In this document: positions 1 through 9,335 of the stretch, in pieces
How the letters are laid out: each line of letters opens with the position of its first letter
Numbering within the stretch: the first letter of the stretch is position 1
Origin: Neoroseomonas terrae
GTDB taxonomy: Bacteria > Pseudomonadota > Alphaproteobacteria > Acetobacterales > Acetobacteraceae
Direction: 5' to 3'
DNA length: 64,000 nucleotides
Assembly (NCBI RefSeq): GCF_018129025.1
Contig: NZ_JAAEDI010000022.1
Location: forward strand, 45,146 to 109,145
Notes under the pieces: model-generated
The model's database searches: none
What the model was told of the DNA's origin: nothing
Seen by the model: only the letters and a program-made list of their open reading frames with translations
Program-made: the position numbers and the translations under genes

Positions 1-792
1 GTGCTTCGCTGCCCGCCACAGCTCCTCCATCCGATCGAGCGTGGAATCGGCCGGGCTTTTTCCTTCAAAAAGAAGCTTCTGCTCTATGAATCCGAAGCGT
101 CGTTCGAACTTCCGATTGGCGCCGCGCAAGCAATCTTCCGGGTCCAGGTCGAGCTTCCGGGCCAGATTGGCCAACACGAAAAGCAGGTCGCCAACCTCAT
201 CCTTTATTGCTTCATGATCAGCCGCTTGCTGTTCGTTCGAGAGTTCCGCTCGTAATTCCGCCGCCTCTTCCTCGAGCTTGTCGAGCACCGAAGCGGCGTC
301 AGGCCAGTCGAAGCCTACCCGCCCGGCGCGGCGGGTCAGCTTCGCGGCGCGGGTCAGCGCCGGCAGTCTGGCCGGGATGCCGGCAAGCGTTCCGGTCTCC
401 GCCCGGGCGGCACGCTCGGCAGCCTTCTGGACCTCCCACGCACCGACCTGACCTTCGGCCGTGCGCGCCGCTGCTTCACCGAACACATGAGGATGGCGTC
501 GTATCATCTTGTCAGAAATTGCTTTCGCCACGTCGTGGAAGGCGAACCAACCGCGCTCCTCGGCCATGCGCGCGTGGTAGACCACCTGGAAAAGAAGATC
601 GCCGAGTTCGTCCATCAGTACCGCCGGCTCGCCCTTGGCGATGGCGTCCTCGACCTCATAGGCCTCCTCGATCGTGTAGGGAGCGATGGAGGCGAAGTCC
701 TGCACCTGGTCCCAGGGGCAGCCGGTCTCCGGATGGCGCAGCCGGGCCATGATCTCGATCAGCTCGGCGATGGCGGCGGGGGCGTCGGTCAT
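1..792 (-). CDS. mazG: MazG nucleoside triphosphate pyrophosphohydrolase (3' end outside window)
   Basis: House-cleaning enzyme that hydrolyses NTPs to NMP and pyrophosphate. I translated the minus strand from ATG at 792: the frame stays open for 264 codons to the left edge, so only the last few residues and the stop are missing (E. coli MazG is 263 aa). Two MazG repeats are visible: an N-terminal one with EEAYEVEDAI and ELGDLLFQVVYHARM, followed by the RRHPHVFG motif, and a C-terminal one with KLEEEAAELRAEL and DEVGDLLFVLANLARKL; the paired acidic EExxE/ExxD residues bind magnesium. Codon use at the left end is less GC-rich than elsewhere. Divergent from the amidase with a 192-bp gap that must hold both promoters. 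Identification is secure. Confidence 0.93.
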   Translation of the reverse strand, partial: MTDAPAAIAELIEIMARLRHPETGCPWDQVQDFASIAPYTIEEAYEVEDAIAKGEPAVLMDELGDLLFQVVYHARMAEERGWFAFHDVAKAISDKMIRRHPHVFGEAAARTAEGQVGAWEVQKAAERAARAETGTLAGIPARLPALTRAAKLTRRAGRVGFDWPDAASVLDKLEEEAAELRAELSNEQQAADHEAIKDEVGDLLFVLANLARKLDLDPEDCLRGANRKFERRFGFIEQKLLFEGKSPADSTLDRMEELWRAAKH

Positions 793-984
793 GTCGGGTC
801 CGTGCAGGTTCGGTGCCGTCGTCCCGCGCCGGCCGCGACCTGGCAAGCCCCGCCGGTTGCGCGCTGCGCCGTGCTTTCCGAAACTGCGCCTTCGCTTCCC
901 AGGAATCCGACCGCCCATGGCCAAGGTCCGCGCCGCCGGCGCCCAAGATCGCTCCCGCATTCGCGCTGCATGGGGGCAGCCGGC

Positions 985-2385
985 ATGACCGACCTCGCCA
1001 CCCTGTCCGCCACCCAGCAGGCGCAGCTCGTTCGTGACCGTCGGGCCTCGCCCGTCGAGGTTACGAAGGCCGTGCTCGACCGCATCGCCGCGTGGGATTC
1101 CCGCCTCAACGCCTTCGTCGTGCTGGACGCGGACCGGGCGATGGATGCGGCCCGTGCTGCCGAGGTCGCGGTCATGGCCGGCCGGCCACTCGGCCCACTG
1201 CATGGCGTGCCGGTCACCATCAAGGACGTGCAGGCGGTCGAGGGACTGCCGACCCGCCGCGGTTCCCCGCTGACGGCGGACACCCCCGCCACCGCCGATG
1301 CGCCGCTGGTCGCGCGGCTGCGCGGGGCCGGGGCCATCATCCTCGGCAAGACCACCTCGACCGAGAATGGCTGGACCGCCGTCAGCAGCGGCCCGCTGAC
1401 CGGCCATACGCACAATCCCTGGATGCACGGGCGGACGGCGGGCGGGTCGTCCTCCGGTGCGGCGGCGCTGGCGGGGGCGGGCTGCGGGGCGTTGCATCTC
1501 GGTACGGACGGGGCGGGGTCGATCCGCCTGCCGGCGCATTTCTGCGGCGCGGTCGGGCACAAGCCGACCTATGGGCTGGTGCCCTATGCGCCGGTGCCGA
1601 ACAACAACTCGGTGTCGCATGCCGGGCCGATCGCCCGCAGCGCGGGGGACGCGGCGCTGATGCTGCAGGTCATGGGCGGTCTGCATCCGGCCGACCACAC
1701 CACGCTGCCCATGGATTTCCGGGTCAGCGACATCTGGGCGCCCGATCTCAAGGGCCTGCGCATCGCTTACAGCCCGGACCTAGGCCATGCCCGCGTCGAT
1801 CCGGAGATCGCGGCGAGCGTCCGGGCCTCGCTCAGCCTGCTGGAGGACCTCGGCGCTCATGTCGAGGAGGTGACGCCGCCCTGGGGACCACGGGGGCCCG
1901 AGCTCGAACGCCTCGTCTGGGCCGTGGCGATGTACCCGTTCGTCGAGACCGACCCGGCCCGCCGCGCCGCCATGGACCCCGGGCTCGTCGCGTGCCTGGA
2001 CGCCTTCGCGGGGCTGACGGTGAAGCAGATGATCGACACGGCGGCCCGGCGCATCGCCTATGCCGCCGAGGTGAACACCTGGTTCGCCGACGGCGCATGG
2101 GACGCTCTGGTGACGCCCGCCGCCTCGGTGGCGGCCTTCGAGGTCGGGCGCCAGCGCCCTGCCCATTGGCCGGACCACGCATGGGACTGGTTGGTCTGGG
2201 CGGAGTTTTCCTACCCCTTCGACCTGTCCCACGGGCCGGCCGTGTCGGTGCCGTGCGGTCGCACCGCGGAGGGGCTGCCGATCGGCCTGCAGATCGCGGG
2301 GCCGCGCTGTTCTGACGCGATGATGCTGCGCATTGCCGATGCGTTCCTGCGGGCCCGACCGTTCAGCCCGGCCCACGCCAGCTGA
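985..2385 (+). CDS. Amidase signature (AS) family amidase
   Basis: Serine amidase of 466 aa hydrolysing a carboxamide of unknown identity; the family includes GatA and catabolic amidases. The catalytic lysine is K80 in PVTIKD, the cis-serine lies in the GGSSSG motif at 153-158, and the nucleophile is S179 in TDGAGSIR, where the usual GGSIR has Ala for the first Gly. The reading frame is open far upstream (to 487), but homology begins at MTDLATLSA; ATG 985 has GGGGG about 10 nt upstream, so it is preferred over ATG 970. The next gene on the same strand is a peptide-type binding protein, 81 bp downstream, suggesting a shared uptake and hydrolysis role; that link is inference. GatB and GatC are not adjacent, so it is unlikely to be the amidotransferase subunit. 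Confidence 0.88.
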   Translation: MTDLATLSATQQAQLVRDRRASPVEVTKAVLDRIAAWDSRLNAFVVLDADRAMDAARAAEVAVMAGRPLGPLHGVPVTIKDVQAVEGLPTRRGSPLTADTPATADAPLVARLRGAGAIILGKTTSTENGWTAVSSGPLTGHTHNPWMHGRTAGGSSSGAAALAGAGCGALHLGTDGAGSIRLPAHFCGAVGHKPTYGLVPYAPVPNNNSVSHAGPIARSAGDAALMLQVMGGLHPADHTTLPMDFRVSDIWAPDLKGLRIAYSPDLGHARVDPEIAASVRASLSLLEDLGAHVEEVTPPWGPRGPELERLVWAVAMYPFVETDPARRAAMDPGLVACLDAFAGLTVKQMIDTAARRIAYAAEVNTWFADGAWDALVTPAASVAAFEVGRQRPAHWPDHAWDWLVWAEFSYPFDLSHGPAVSVPCGRTAEGLPIGLQIAGPRCSDAMMLRIADAFLRARPFSPAHAS

Positions 2386-2466
2386 CACGGCGCAGTGCCC
2401 GGCGGCCGCCTTGACATGCCGTGATGGTCCGTCAGCTTGGGCGTGGAGTCTTGCCCGGGGGTCGCA

Positions 2467-4023
2467 ATGAGGAAGTTCCTGCTCGCCGCAACGTTCTGCG
2501 TGGCCGCCGCATCGGGCAATGCGCAGACCCTGACCATCGCGGCGCAATCCGTGCCGACTGCGATGGATCCGCATTTCCATCGTGCGAACAGCAACAATGC
2601 GTTGCTGCGTCAGGTGTTCGACCCGATGGTCGATTTCGATTCGCAGGGGCAGATCGTCGCCCGCCTCGCTGAGTCCTGGCGGATCGTTGACGACCGAACC
2701 TGGGAGTTCCGCCTCCGCGAGGGCGTGCGCTTCCACGACGGCACGCCGCTGCGGGCCGACGATGTCGCCTTTTCCTTCGAACGCCTGCCGCTGGTGCCGA
2801 ACAGCCCGGGGTCCTTCGCTTCCGCGGTGCGGACCGTGTCGGGCGTCACGATCGTGGACGACCGGACGCTTCGCATCACGACCAGCGAGCCGTCGCCCTT
2901 CCTGGATGCGGAGCTGACGGCGGTGATGATCCTGTCGCGGCGGCTGCACGAGAATGCCAGCACGGCCGATTTCAACACCGGGCGTGCCATGATCGGCACC
3001 GGCGCCTATCGCCACGTCGCCTATGTCAACGGCGAGCGCATGGAGGTGGAGCGCAACCCGACCTTCTGGGGCGGGACCCCGCCGTGGGCGCGCGTGCAGA
3101 TCCGCTTCGTGACGAGCGCCGGCGGCCGCGTGGCGGCGCTGCTGTCAGGCGATGTGGACTTGATCGACGGCGTGCCGACGCAGGACATCGCGCGCCTGTC
3201 GGCCGACCGGCGGGTCGAGATCTTCAGCACGGATGCCAACGGAACCGCCTATCTGTTCCCGGACACGGTCCGTGACCGGGCTCCCCAAATCACCGACAAC
3301 CAGGGCCGGCCGTTGGACCGCAACCCGCTGCGCGATGAGCGGGTGCGGCAGGCGCTGTCCCTCGCGATCAACCGCCCGGCCATCGTCGAACGGCTGCTGG
3401 CCGGGGAGGGGACGCCGGCCGAGCAGTTCGCGCCGCCCATCGCCGTCGGGCGCATCCCGAACCGCCCGCCGATCCCGAATGATATCGCGCGGGCGCGGGC
3501 GCTGCTGGCCGAAGCGGGATACCCGCAGGGTTTTCGGATGACGATCCACGGGCCGAATGGCTGGTTCCCGGGCGATGCTGAAGTGCTCCAGGCGGTCGCC
3601 CAGGGCTTCACCCGGGTCGGCGTGACGACGACGGTCGAGGTACTGCCGACCGCGACCTTCTTCTCTCGCGCCACGAACCGCGACTTCGCGATGTTCATGA
3701 CGACCTACGCTTCGAACCTCGCGGCGATCACGCTCCAGCAGGTGGTGGCGACGCGCAACAGCGAGACGCGGATGGGGCCGTTCAACCGGCAGCATTACTC
3801 GAACCCGGCGATGGACCGGGTGCTGGAGGAAGCCCTGCGGACCATGGACCGGACGCGGCGGGATGCTCTGACGGCCGAGGCGATGTCCATCGCGATGGAT
3901 GATGGCGCGGTGATCCCGATCTTCTACCTGAAGGCGACCTGGGCGGGGGTGCGGGGCCGCGTGCGGTACGAGGCTTCGCCGAACTGGTACACGAACGCGC
4001 TGCAGGCGACGCCGGCGAATTGA
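2467..4023 (+). CDS. ABC transporter substrate-binding protein, peptide/nickel family (SBP_bac_5)
   Basis: Periplasmic binding protein of 518 aa of the DppA/OppA family, which delivers peptides, nickel, haem or other solutes to an ABC importer. A Sec signal peptide is evident (MRKFLLAATFCVAAASGNAQ, probable cleavage before Q20). Family hallmarks follow: MDPHFHRANSNN, LAESWRIVDDRTWEFRLREGVRFHDG near residues 70-95, and WGGTPPWARVQIRF. ATG 2467 is chosen over the upstream in-frame start at 2437 because the signal peptide begins there and GGGGG precedes it. No permease or ATPase gene follows on this strand; the only OppD/OppF-type ATPases in the window lie about 54 kb away. The substrate cannot be read from the sequence. 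Confidence 0.9.
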   Translation: MRKFLLAATFCVAAASGNAQTLTIAAQSVPTAMDPHFHRANSNNALLRQVFDPMVDFDSQGQIVARLAESWRIVDDRTWEFRLREGVRFHDGTPLRADDVAFSFERLPLVPNSPGSFASAVRTVSGVTIVDDRTLRITTSEPSPFLDAELTAVMILSRRLHENASTADFNTGRAMIGTGAYRHVAYVNGERMEVERNPTFWGGTPPWARVQIRFVTSAGGRVAALLSGDVDLIDGVPTQDIARLSADRRVEIFSTDANGTAYLFPDTVRDRAPQITDNQGRPLDRNPLRDERVRQALSLAINRPAIVERLLAGEGTPAEQFAPPIAVGRIPNRPPIPNDIARARALLAEAGYPQGFRMTIHGPNGWFPGDAEVLQAVAQGFTRVGVTTTVEVLPTATFFSRATNRDFAMFMTTYASNLAAITLQQVVATRNSETRMGPFNRQHYSNPAMDRVLEEALRTMDRTRRDALTAEAMSIAMDDGAVIPIFYLKATWAGVRGRVRYEASPNWYTNALQATPAN

Positions 4024-4275
4024 GCCGGCTGACGGCGGGACGGTTGAGTACGCCGTCCTGCCGGGTGCAGCCGCTGGCGTAGGCCGATGTTGATCGGCCG
4101 CCGGCTTGGCGGTCAGCCGCGACCGCATCGCAAGCTGTTGGCCGCAAAGGGACGTGCCGGATCCAAGGACAGAATTACCGCATAAGGTATATTATGGAAA
4201 AATCGGACCCGCCATTGCAGCAGCGATGGTTAAGCTCGTCCGCTCGTCGGTACGCTAGACTACCGGCTGCCGAGG

Positions 4276-7200
4276 TCAGATCTCCTCGACGCTCGACACT
4301 CCCGGCACGACTTTCATCGCCTGCATCACCCGTGGGCCGATGTTGAACCCGCCCGGCAGCGCCATCTCCACTTCCTGGCCTGGGCCCGTTCGCGGCACCA
4401 ACACCACGCGACCCTTGCCGCGGCCCTCGCGGTTCAGCAGCGCCTGGATCGGCGCGACGCCCACAATGTCGTCCAGCCACAGCCTGACGCCACCGCCGGC
4501 GCCGCTCGCAGCCTTGTCCAGCGGCTCGACATCATTCGCCGTCAGGCGCAGCGCTTCGCCCTCCATCCGGGCCTCGGCCGTCACCAGCACGGCCTGACCC
4601 TCCGCCAGCAGCTCCCGAGACCGATTCAGCACCTCGGAGAAGCACGTCACCTCGAACGACCCCTGAGCGTCCGACAGCCGAACCCAGGCCATGCGGCTGC
4701 CGGTCTTGGTCGTACGTTCCTTGGCGTTCACCACCGTCCCGGCCAGTTTGAGCCGCGCCGCGCCCGACCGCGCCCGATCCGCGATCAACGCCGAGGGCGT
4801 CACGCCCAGCCGCTGCAACGCCTTGCGATAGGTATCCAGCGGATGCGCCGACAGATGGAAGCCGACCGCCTCGGCCTCGTGAGACAGTCGTTCCAGCAGC
4901 GGCCAATCCGGTACTTCCGGGAGCCGTAGGGGTTCATTTCGTTGCGCATCCGCCCCGAACAGCCCGATCTGGCCCGAGCCGCGTTCCTCGGCATCCGCCT
5001 GGGCGCGCCGCAGGATCGTCTCGGCGCCGGCCATGACCTTGGCGCGATTGCGTTCCAGCCCCTCGAACGCCCCGGCCCGCGCCAGATTCTCCAACTGCAT
5101 CTTGTTCAGCAGCTTCGGGTCGACGCGTGCGGCGAACTCCGCCAGCGAGGTGAAGGCTTGATCGCCGCGCGCCTTCACCAGATCCTTCATCGCCGTCTCG
5201 CCGACGCGCTTCACCGCCGCCAGCGCGAAGCGGATCTGCTCCTTGCCCTCGGTCGAGATCTCCACGCGGAACTCGGCGCCCGACCGGTTGATGTCCGGCG
5301 GCAGGACCGGAATGCCGAGCCGCGCACATTCCTGCATGTGCCCGGCCAGCTTGTCGGTGTTCGACAAATCGAGCGTCATCGACGCCGCCAGGAACGGCAC
5401 CGTGTGGTTCGCCTTGAGCCAGGCGGTCTGGTAGCTGACCAGCGCGTAGGCCGCGGCGTGCGACTTGTTGAAGCCATAGTCGGCGAAGCGTTCCATCAGG
5501 TCGAAGATCTCGGCCGCTTTCGCCGGCTCGATGCCGCGCTTCTCCGCGCCCTCGCAGAAGATGGCGCGCTGCTTCACCATCTCCTCGCGAATCTTCTTGC
5601 CCATGGCGCGGCGCAGTAGGTCCGCGCCGCCCAGCGAATACCCCGCCAGGTCCTGCGCGATCTGCATCACCTGCTCCTGATAGACCATGATGCCGTAGGT
5701 CTCTTCCAGGATGTGCATGATCGCCGGATGCGGCGGCTCCCACGCCTCGCCGAGCTTGCGCGCGCAATAGGCCGGGATGTTTGCCATCGGCCCCGGCCGG
5801 TACAGCGCCACGGCCGCGACCAGGTCCTCGAAGCGGGACGCACGCATCTGCCGCAGGCAGTCACGCATCCCCTGCCCTTCGAACTGGAACACCCCGGCGG
5901 CGTCGCCCTTGGCGAGCATCGCGTAGGTCTTCTCGTCATCCAGCGGGATGGCCGCGATGTCGACGTGCTTGCCCTGCGATTCCAGGATGCCGAGCGCGCG
6001 CTCGATCACCGTCAGCGTCTTCAGCCCCAGGAAGTCGAACTTCACCAGCGAGGCCGCTTCCGCGTACTTCATCGAATACTGCGTCACCAGCATCGGCGAC
6101 CGCGGATCGCGATATAGCGGCACGGTATCCAGCAGAAGCCGCCGCCCGATCACCACGCCGGCCGCGTGGGTCGAGGCATTGCGGTACAGCCCCTCGACTT
6201 GCCCGGCGATCTCCAGCAGGCGATGCACCTGCTCGTCGCCGTCCCGCAATTCCTGCAATCGCGGCTCGCCCTCGATTGCCTGGGACAGCGTCACCGGCTT
6301 GGCCGGGTTGAACGGGATCAGGGAGGCGATCTTGTCCACCTGGCCGTAGGGCATGCCGAGCACGCGCCCCACGTCGCGCACCGCCGCCTTGGCCTGCAGC
6401 TTGCCGAAGGTGATGATCTGCGCGACGCGGTCCGCACCGTATTCGCGCACCACGTACTGGATCACCTCGTCACGCCGGTCCTGGCAGAAATCGATGTCGA
6501 AATCGGGCATCGACACGCGCTCGGGGTTCAGGAAGCGCTCGAACAGCAGGCCGAAGCGCAGCGGATCGAGATCGGTGATCATCAGCGCCCAGGCGGCGAC
6601 CGAGCCAGCGCCCGACCCGCGCCCCGGCCCGACCGGGATCGGCGGCGTCTGCGCCTTCGCCCATTGAATGAAGTCCGCGACGATCAGGAAGTAGCCGGGA
6701 AAGCCCATCTTCTCGATGACGGACAGCTCGTAATCCAGCCGCTCGCGATAGACCTGCCGCTTCGCCTCGTCCGGCACGGGGTCCAACGCGTCCAGCCGCT
6801 TCTCTAGGCCTTCCACGGCCATGGACCTCACGGTCTCCGCCTCGGTCATGCCCGGCTTCACTTTCGGGCAGACCGGCAGCTCCGGCTTCTTGCTTTCCGC
6901 CATCACCGCGCACATCCGGGCGATGGCGAGCGTGTTGTCGCAGGCATCCGGCAGGTCGGCGAACAGCGCGCGCATGTCGGCGGCGGGCTTGAACCAATGC
7001 TCGGGCGTCACGCGGCGGCGCTCGCGCTCGGCCATGGTGCGGCCCTCGGCGATGCAGAGCAGTGCGTCATGCGCCTCATACATCCCGCGCGCGGCGAAAT
7101 AGACGTCGTTGGCCGCGACGATCGGCAACCGCGCCTGCTTGGCGAGCGCCAGCAATCCGGCCTCGACCGGCCCCTCATGCGGCAAGCCATGGCGGTGCAG

Positions 7201-7734
7201 TTCGACCGCAAGCCGGTCGGGGAAGGCCTCCCGCAGCGCATGCAGGATGCGCCCGGCGGCATCCCGCCGCCCCTCACCCAGCAACCGCGCGACCGGCCCG
7301 AGCGTGCCGCCGGTCAGCAGGAAGATGCCCTCGGCATGCTCGCGCAGCAGGTCCAGCGTCACCGCCGCCCGGCCCGAGGGATCGTCCCGCAGATAGCCCT
7401 TCGACGACAGCTTCTGCAGGTTCTCGAGCCCCGCCGCATCCATCGCCAGCGCGACCAGCGGATCAGGATTCTGCCGCGCGATGTCCGGCCGGTCCGGATC
7501 GGCCTCGGCCCGCGTCAGGAACAACTGGCAGCCCATGATCGGCTGCACGCCCTTCTTCGCGCAGTATTCAGCGAATTCCAGTGCGCCAAACATGTTGGCG
7601 CTGTCGGTCAGTGCCACCGCCGGCATGCCGTTCGCCGCGGCCAGCGCCGCCAGCTTGTCGGGCCGGATTGCCCCCTCGCTCAGCGAATAGGCCGAATGGA
7701 CGTGCAGATGGATGAAGGAGGTCGGGTCAGTCAT
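4276..7734 (-). CDS. dnaE: DNA polymerase III subunit alpha
   Basis: Replicative polymerase catalytic subunit, 1152 aa against 1160 in E. coli. The N-terminal PHP domain starts with HLHVHS at residues 9-14. The polymerase active site has PDFDIDF at 410-416, with D413 and D415 matching E. coli D401 and D403; the third carboxylate lies in LVKFDFLGL. GPGRGSGAGS precedes the active site. Towards the C-terminus an OB domain is seen (LKLAGTVVNAKERTTKTGSRMAWVRL). ATG 7734 is the first start. It stands alone, 64 bp downstream of the methyltransferase gene. No clear rho-independent terminator was found in the 252 bp beyond its stop. Confidence 0.98.
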   Translation of the reverse strand: MTDPTSFIHLHVHSAYSLSEGAIRPDKLAALAAANGMPAVALTDSANMFGALEFAEYCAKKGVQPIMGCQLFLTRAEADPDRPDIARQNPDPLVALAMDAAGLENLQKLSSKGYLRDDPSGRAAVTLDLLREHAEGIFLLTGGTLGPVARLLGEGRRDAAGRILHALREAFPDRLAVELHRHGLPHEGPVEAGLLALAKQARLPIVAANDVYFAARGMYEAHDALLCIAEGRTMAERERRRVTPEHWFKPAADMRALFADLPDACDNTLAIARMCAVMAESKKPELPVCPKVKPGMTEAETVRSMAVEGLEKRLDALDPVPDEAKRQVYRERLDYELSVIEKMGFPGYFLIVADFIQWAKAQTPPIPVGPGRGSGAGSVAAWALMITDLDPLRFGLLFERFLNPERVSMPDFDIDFCQDRRDEVIQYVVREYGADRVAQIITFGKLQAKAAVRDVGRVLGMPYGQVDKIASLIPFNPAKPVTLSQAIEGEPRLQELRDGDEQVHRLLEIAGQVEGLYRNASTHAAGVVIGRRLLLDTVPLYRDPRSPMLVTQYSMKYAEAASLVKFDFLGLKTLTVIERALGILESQGKHVDIAAIPLDDEKTYAMLAKGDAAGVFQFEGQGMRDCLRQMRASRFEDLVAAVALYRPGPMANIPAYCARKLGEAWEPPHPAIMHILEETYGIMVYQEQVMQIAQDLAGYSLGGADLLRRAMGKKIREEMVKQRAIFCEGAEKRGIEPAKAAEIFDLMERFADYGFNKSHAAAYALVSYQTAWLKANHTVPFLAASMTLDLSNTDKLAGHMQECARLGIPVLPPDINRSGAEFRVEISTEGKEQIRFALAAVKRVGETAMKDLVKARGDQAFTSLAEFAARVDPKLLNKMQLENLARAGAFEGLERNRAKVMAGAETILRRAQADAEERGSGQIGLFGADAQRNEPLRLPEVPDWPLLERLSHEAEAVGFHLSAHPLDTYRKALQRLGVTPSALIADRARSGAARLKLAGTVVNAKERTTKTGSRMAWVRLSDAQGSFEVTCFSEVLNRSRELLAEGQAVLVTAEARMEGEALRLTANDVEPLDKAASGAGGGVRLWLDDIVGVAPIQALLNREGRGKGRVVLVPRTGPGQEVEMALPGGFNIGPRVMQAMKVVPGVSSVEEI

Positions 7735-7798
7735 TTCCGGACTCGCGGGGCACCCGGCAGGATACCCCGCGCGACCGGTCCGCGGAACGCCGGCGGAA

Positions 7799-8584
7799 TC
7801 ATGCCTTCACGCCCTTCACCGCATTCGCCGTCGCGCTCGCGGTGATGCCGCCATCCGCATCCAGTGGCAGCCGCGCGCGGACCCGTTCCTTGATCGCGTT
7901 GCGCTGCGATTCCGGCGCCGAGGCCAGCGCAGCCCCTGTCGTCGGGCCGCGCTGGCTGACCGCCCAATAGGCATCGAAATCCGCGAAGCGCCGCGTCACC
8001 GTGATGCTGCGCGTGTCCACCTCCCGCAGCCCGGCGGCCGACCACAGCGCCGGCATGACGTCGCGCCGGGACGCCTCGGCCGAGGGCGGCAGGGGCACCG
8101 TCACGCCCATCGCCTTGGCCTCCTCATGCACCGCCGCAACCGGGAACCCGCCGCCAGCCAGATCCCAGGCATAGGCGGCGACGATGCCGCCCGGGCGGAC
8201 CACGCGCACCATCTCGGCGACGCCGCGCGCCGGTTCAGGTACGAAGAACAGCACCAGCGCCATGATCGCGGCATCGAACTCGGCATCGGCAAAGGGGAGT
8301 TCCATCGCGCTGCCCTGCCGGAACCGCGCAGGCCGGCCGGCGAGCCGGTCACGCGCATAGGCCAACTGCGCCGGGGAAGGATCGATCCCCTCCACCATCG
8401 TCGGCGCGCAGCGATCGATCAGCATCTCGGTCGAGGCGCCGTTGCCGCAGCCGATATCGGCCCACCGGAGCCCTGGCGGCGGTGCCAGCCAGTCGAGGAA
8501 CACCTCCCCCGCCAGGCGGCTCCAGACGCCCATGAATTCCTCATAGGCCGCGCCATCGTTGAAGACGATCGGAGCATCGGCCAT
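7799..8584 (-). CDS. Class I SAM-dependent methyltransferase
   Basis: A 261-aa UbiE/BioC-like methyltransferase of unknown acceptor. Motif I DIGCGNG lies at 43-49, the acidic end of beta-2 in GIDPSPAQLAYARDRLAG, and the post-motif FDAAIMALVLFFVPEPARGVAEMVRVVRPGG is typical of the Methyltransf_11/25 fold. The open frame extends to 8680, but ATG 8584 is preferred: GGAGG sits 8 nt upstream and the extra N-terminal residues look non-coding. It sits between dnaE and lolD on the same strand without overlap (67 bp to the lolD stop). The sequence does not tell whether the substrate is a quinone, lipid or small molecule. Confidence 0.85.
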   Translation of the reverse strand: MADAPIVFNDGAAYEEFMGVWSRLAGEVFLDWLAPPPGLRWADIGCGNGASTEMLIDRCAPTMVEGIDPSPAQLAYARDRLAGRPARFRQGSAMELPFADAEFDAAIMALVLFFVPEPARGVAEMVRVVRPGGIVAAYAWDLAGGGFPVAAVHEEAKAMGVTVPLPPSAEASRRDVMPALWSAAGLREVDTRSITVTRRFADFDAYWAVSQRGPTTGAALASAPESQRNAIKERVRARLPLDADGGITASATANAVKGVKA

Positions 8585-8651
8585 GCCGGTATCCTCCCGA
8601 GGGCTACCGGCATCAGATGGGGCGGCCCGCGCCCTGGTCAATGCGACGCCG

Positions 8652-9335
8652 TTATGAGGCGGCGACCACGCGGCCTTCATCCAGCGTGACGATCCGGTCC
8701 ATCCGCCGCGCGAGCTCGGGGTTATGGGTCGCGACCAGCGCGGCGACCCCCTGCCCCCTCACCTGCTCCAGCAACTCGCCGAACACCCGGTCCGACGTGC
8801 CGACATCGAGGTTCCCGGTCGGCTCATCCGCCAGCAGGATGCGGGGTCGGTTCGCCAGCGCACGGGCGATCGCGACGCGCTGCTGCTCGCCGCCCGAGAG
8901 CTTGCCAGGCGGATGGTCCTCGCGTCCGGTCAACCCGAAGGCCGCAAGCAACTCCCTCGCCCGCGCATTGGCCGCCTTGCGAGACACGCCGGCCGCCATC
9001 TGCGGCAGGGCGATGTTCTCCTCCGCCGTGAACTCCGGCAGGAGGTGGTGGAACTGGTAGACGAAGCCGATCGTCGTGCGGCGGATCGCGGTGCGCGCAT
9101 CGTCGGAGAGCGAGCCGGCGGCGCGGCCCTCGACGAAGACCTCCCCGGCATCCGGCTTCTCCAGCAGGCCCGCGAGATGCAGCAGCGTCGACTTGCCGGT
9201 GCCCGACGGCGCGACCAGCGCGACGATCTCGCCGGCGGCGAGGGTGAGTTCCGCCCCGCGCAGCACCGGCAGCACGCCGCTGCCCGATTTGTAGCGCCGT
9301 TCGACGGCGGCGAGGCGCAGCGGGACATCATTCAT
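8652..9335 (-). CDS. lolD: Lipoprotein-releasing system ATP-binding protein LolD
   Basis: ATPase of the LolCDE complex, which extracts lipoproteins from the inner membrane and hands them to LolA; 227 aa. Walker A is APSGTGKST at 42-50 (Ala in place of the usual Gly), the signature is LSGGEQQRV and Walker B is [12 protein letters not shown], followed by the switch His in [13 protein letters not shown]. It overlaps the preceding permease gene by 8 bp, so translation is probably coupled. Related MacB/FtsE-type ATPases look similar, but two LolC/E permeases directly upstream settle the assignment. Confidence 0.93.
   Translation of the reverse strand: MNDVPLRLAAVERRYKSGSGVLPVLRGAELTLAAGEIVALVAPSGTGKSTLLHLAGLLEKPDAGEVFVEGRAAGSLSDDARTAIRRTTIGFVYQFHHLLPEFTAEENIALPQMAAGVSRKAANARARELLAAFGLTGREDHPPGKLSGGEQQRVAIARALANRPRILLADEPTGNLDVGTSDRVFGELLEQVRGQGVAALVATHNPELARRMDRIVTLDEGRVVAAS

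Noticed and set aside
487..984. Long in-frame extension of the amidase (632-aa frame)
   Set aside because: The first 166 codons are antisense to mazG and show no similarity to amidases; ATG 985 has a suitable SD.
1780..3015. 411-aa minus-strand frame across amidase and binding-protein genes
   Set aside because: Antisense shadow in GC-rich DNA, with Arg/Gly/His-rich composition and no known domain.
4082..4099. Hairpin GGCCGAT/ATCGGCC downstream of the binding-protein gene
   Set aside because: No T-run on either strand and not placed like a repeat of the described family; too weak to call a terminator.
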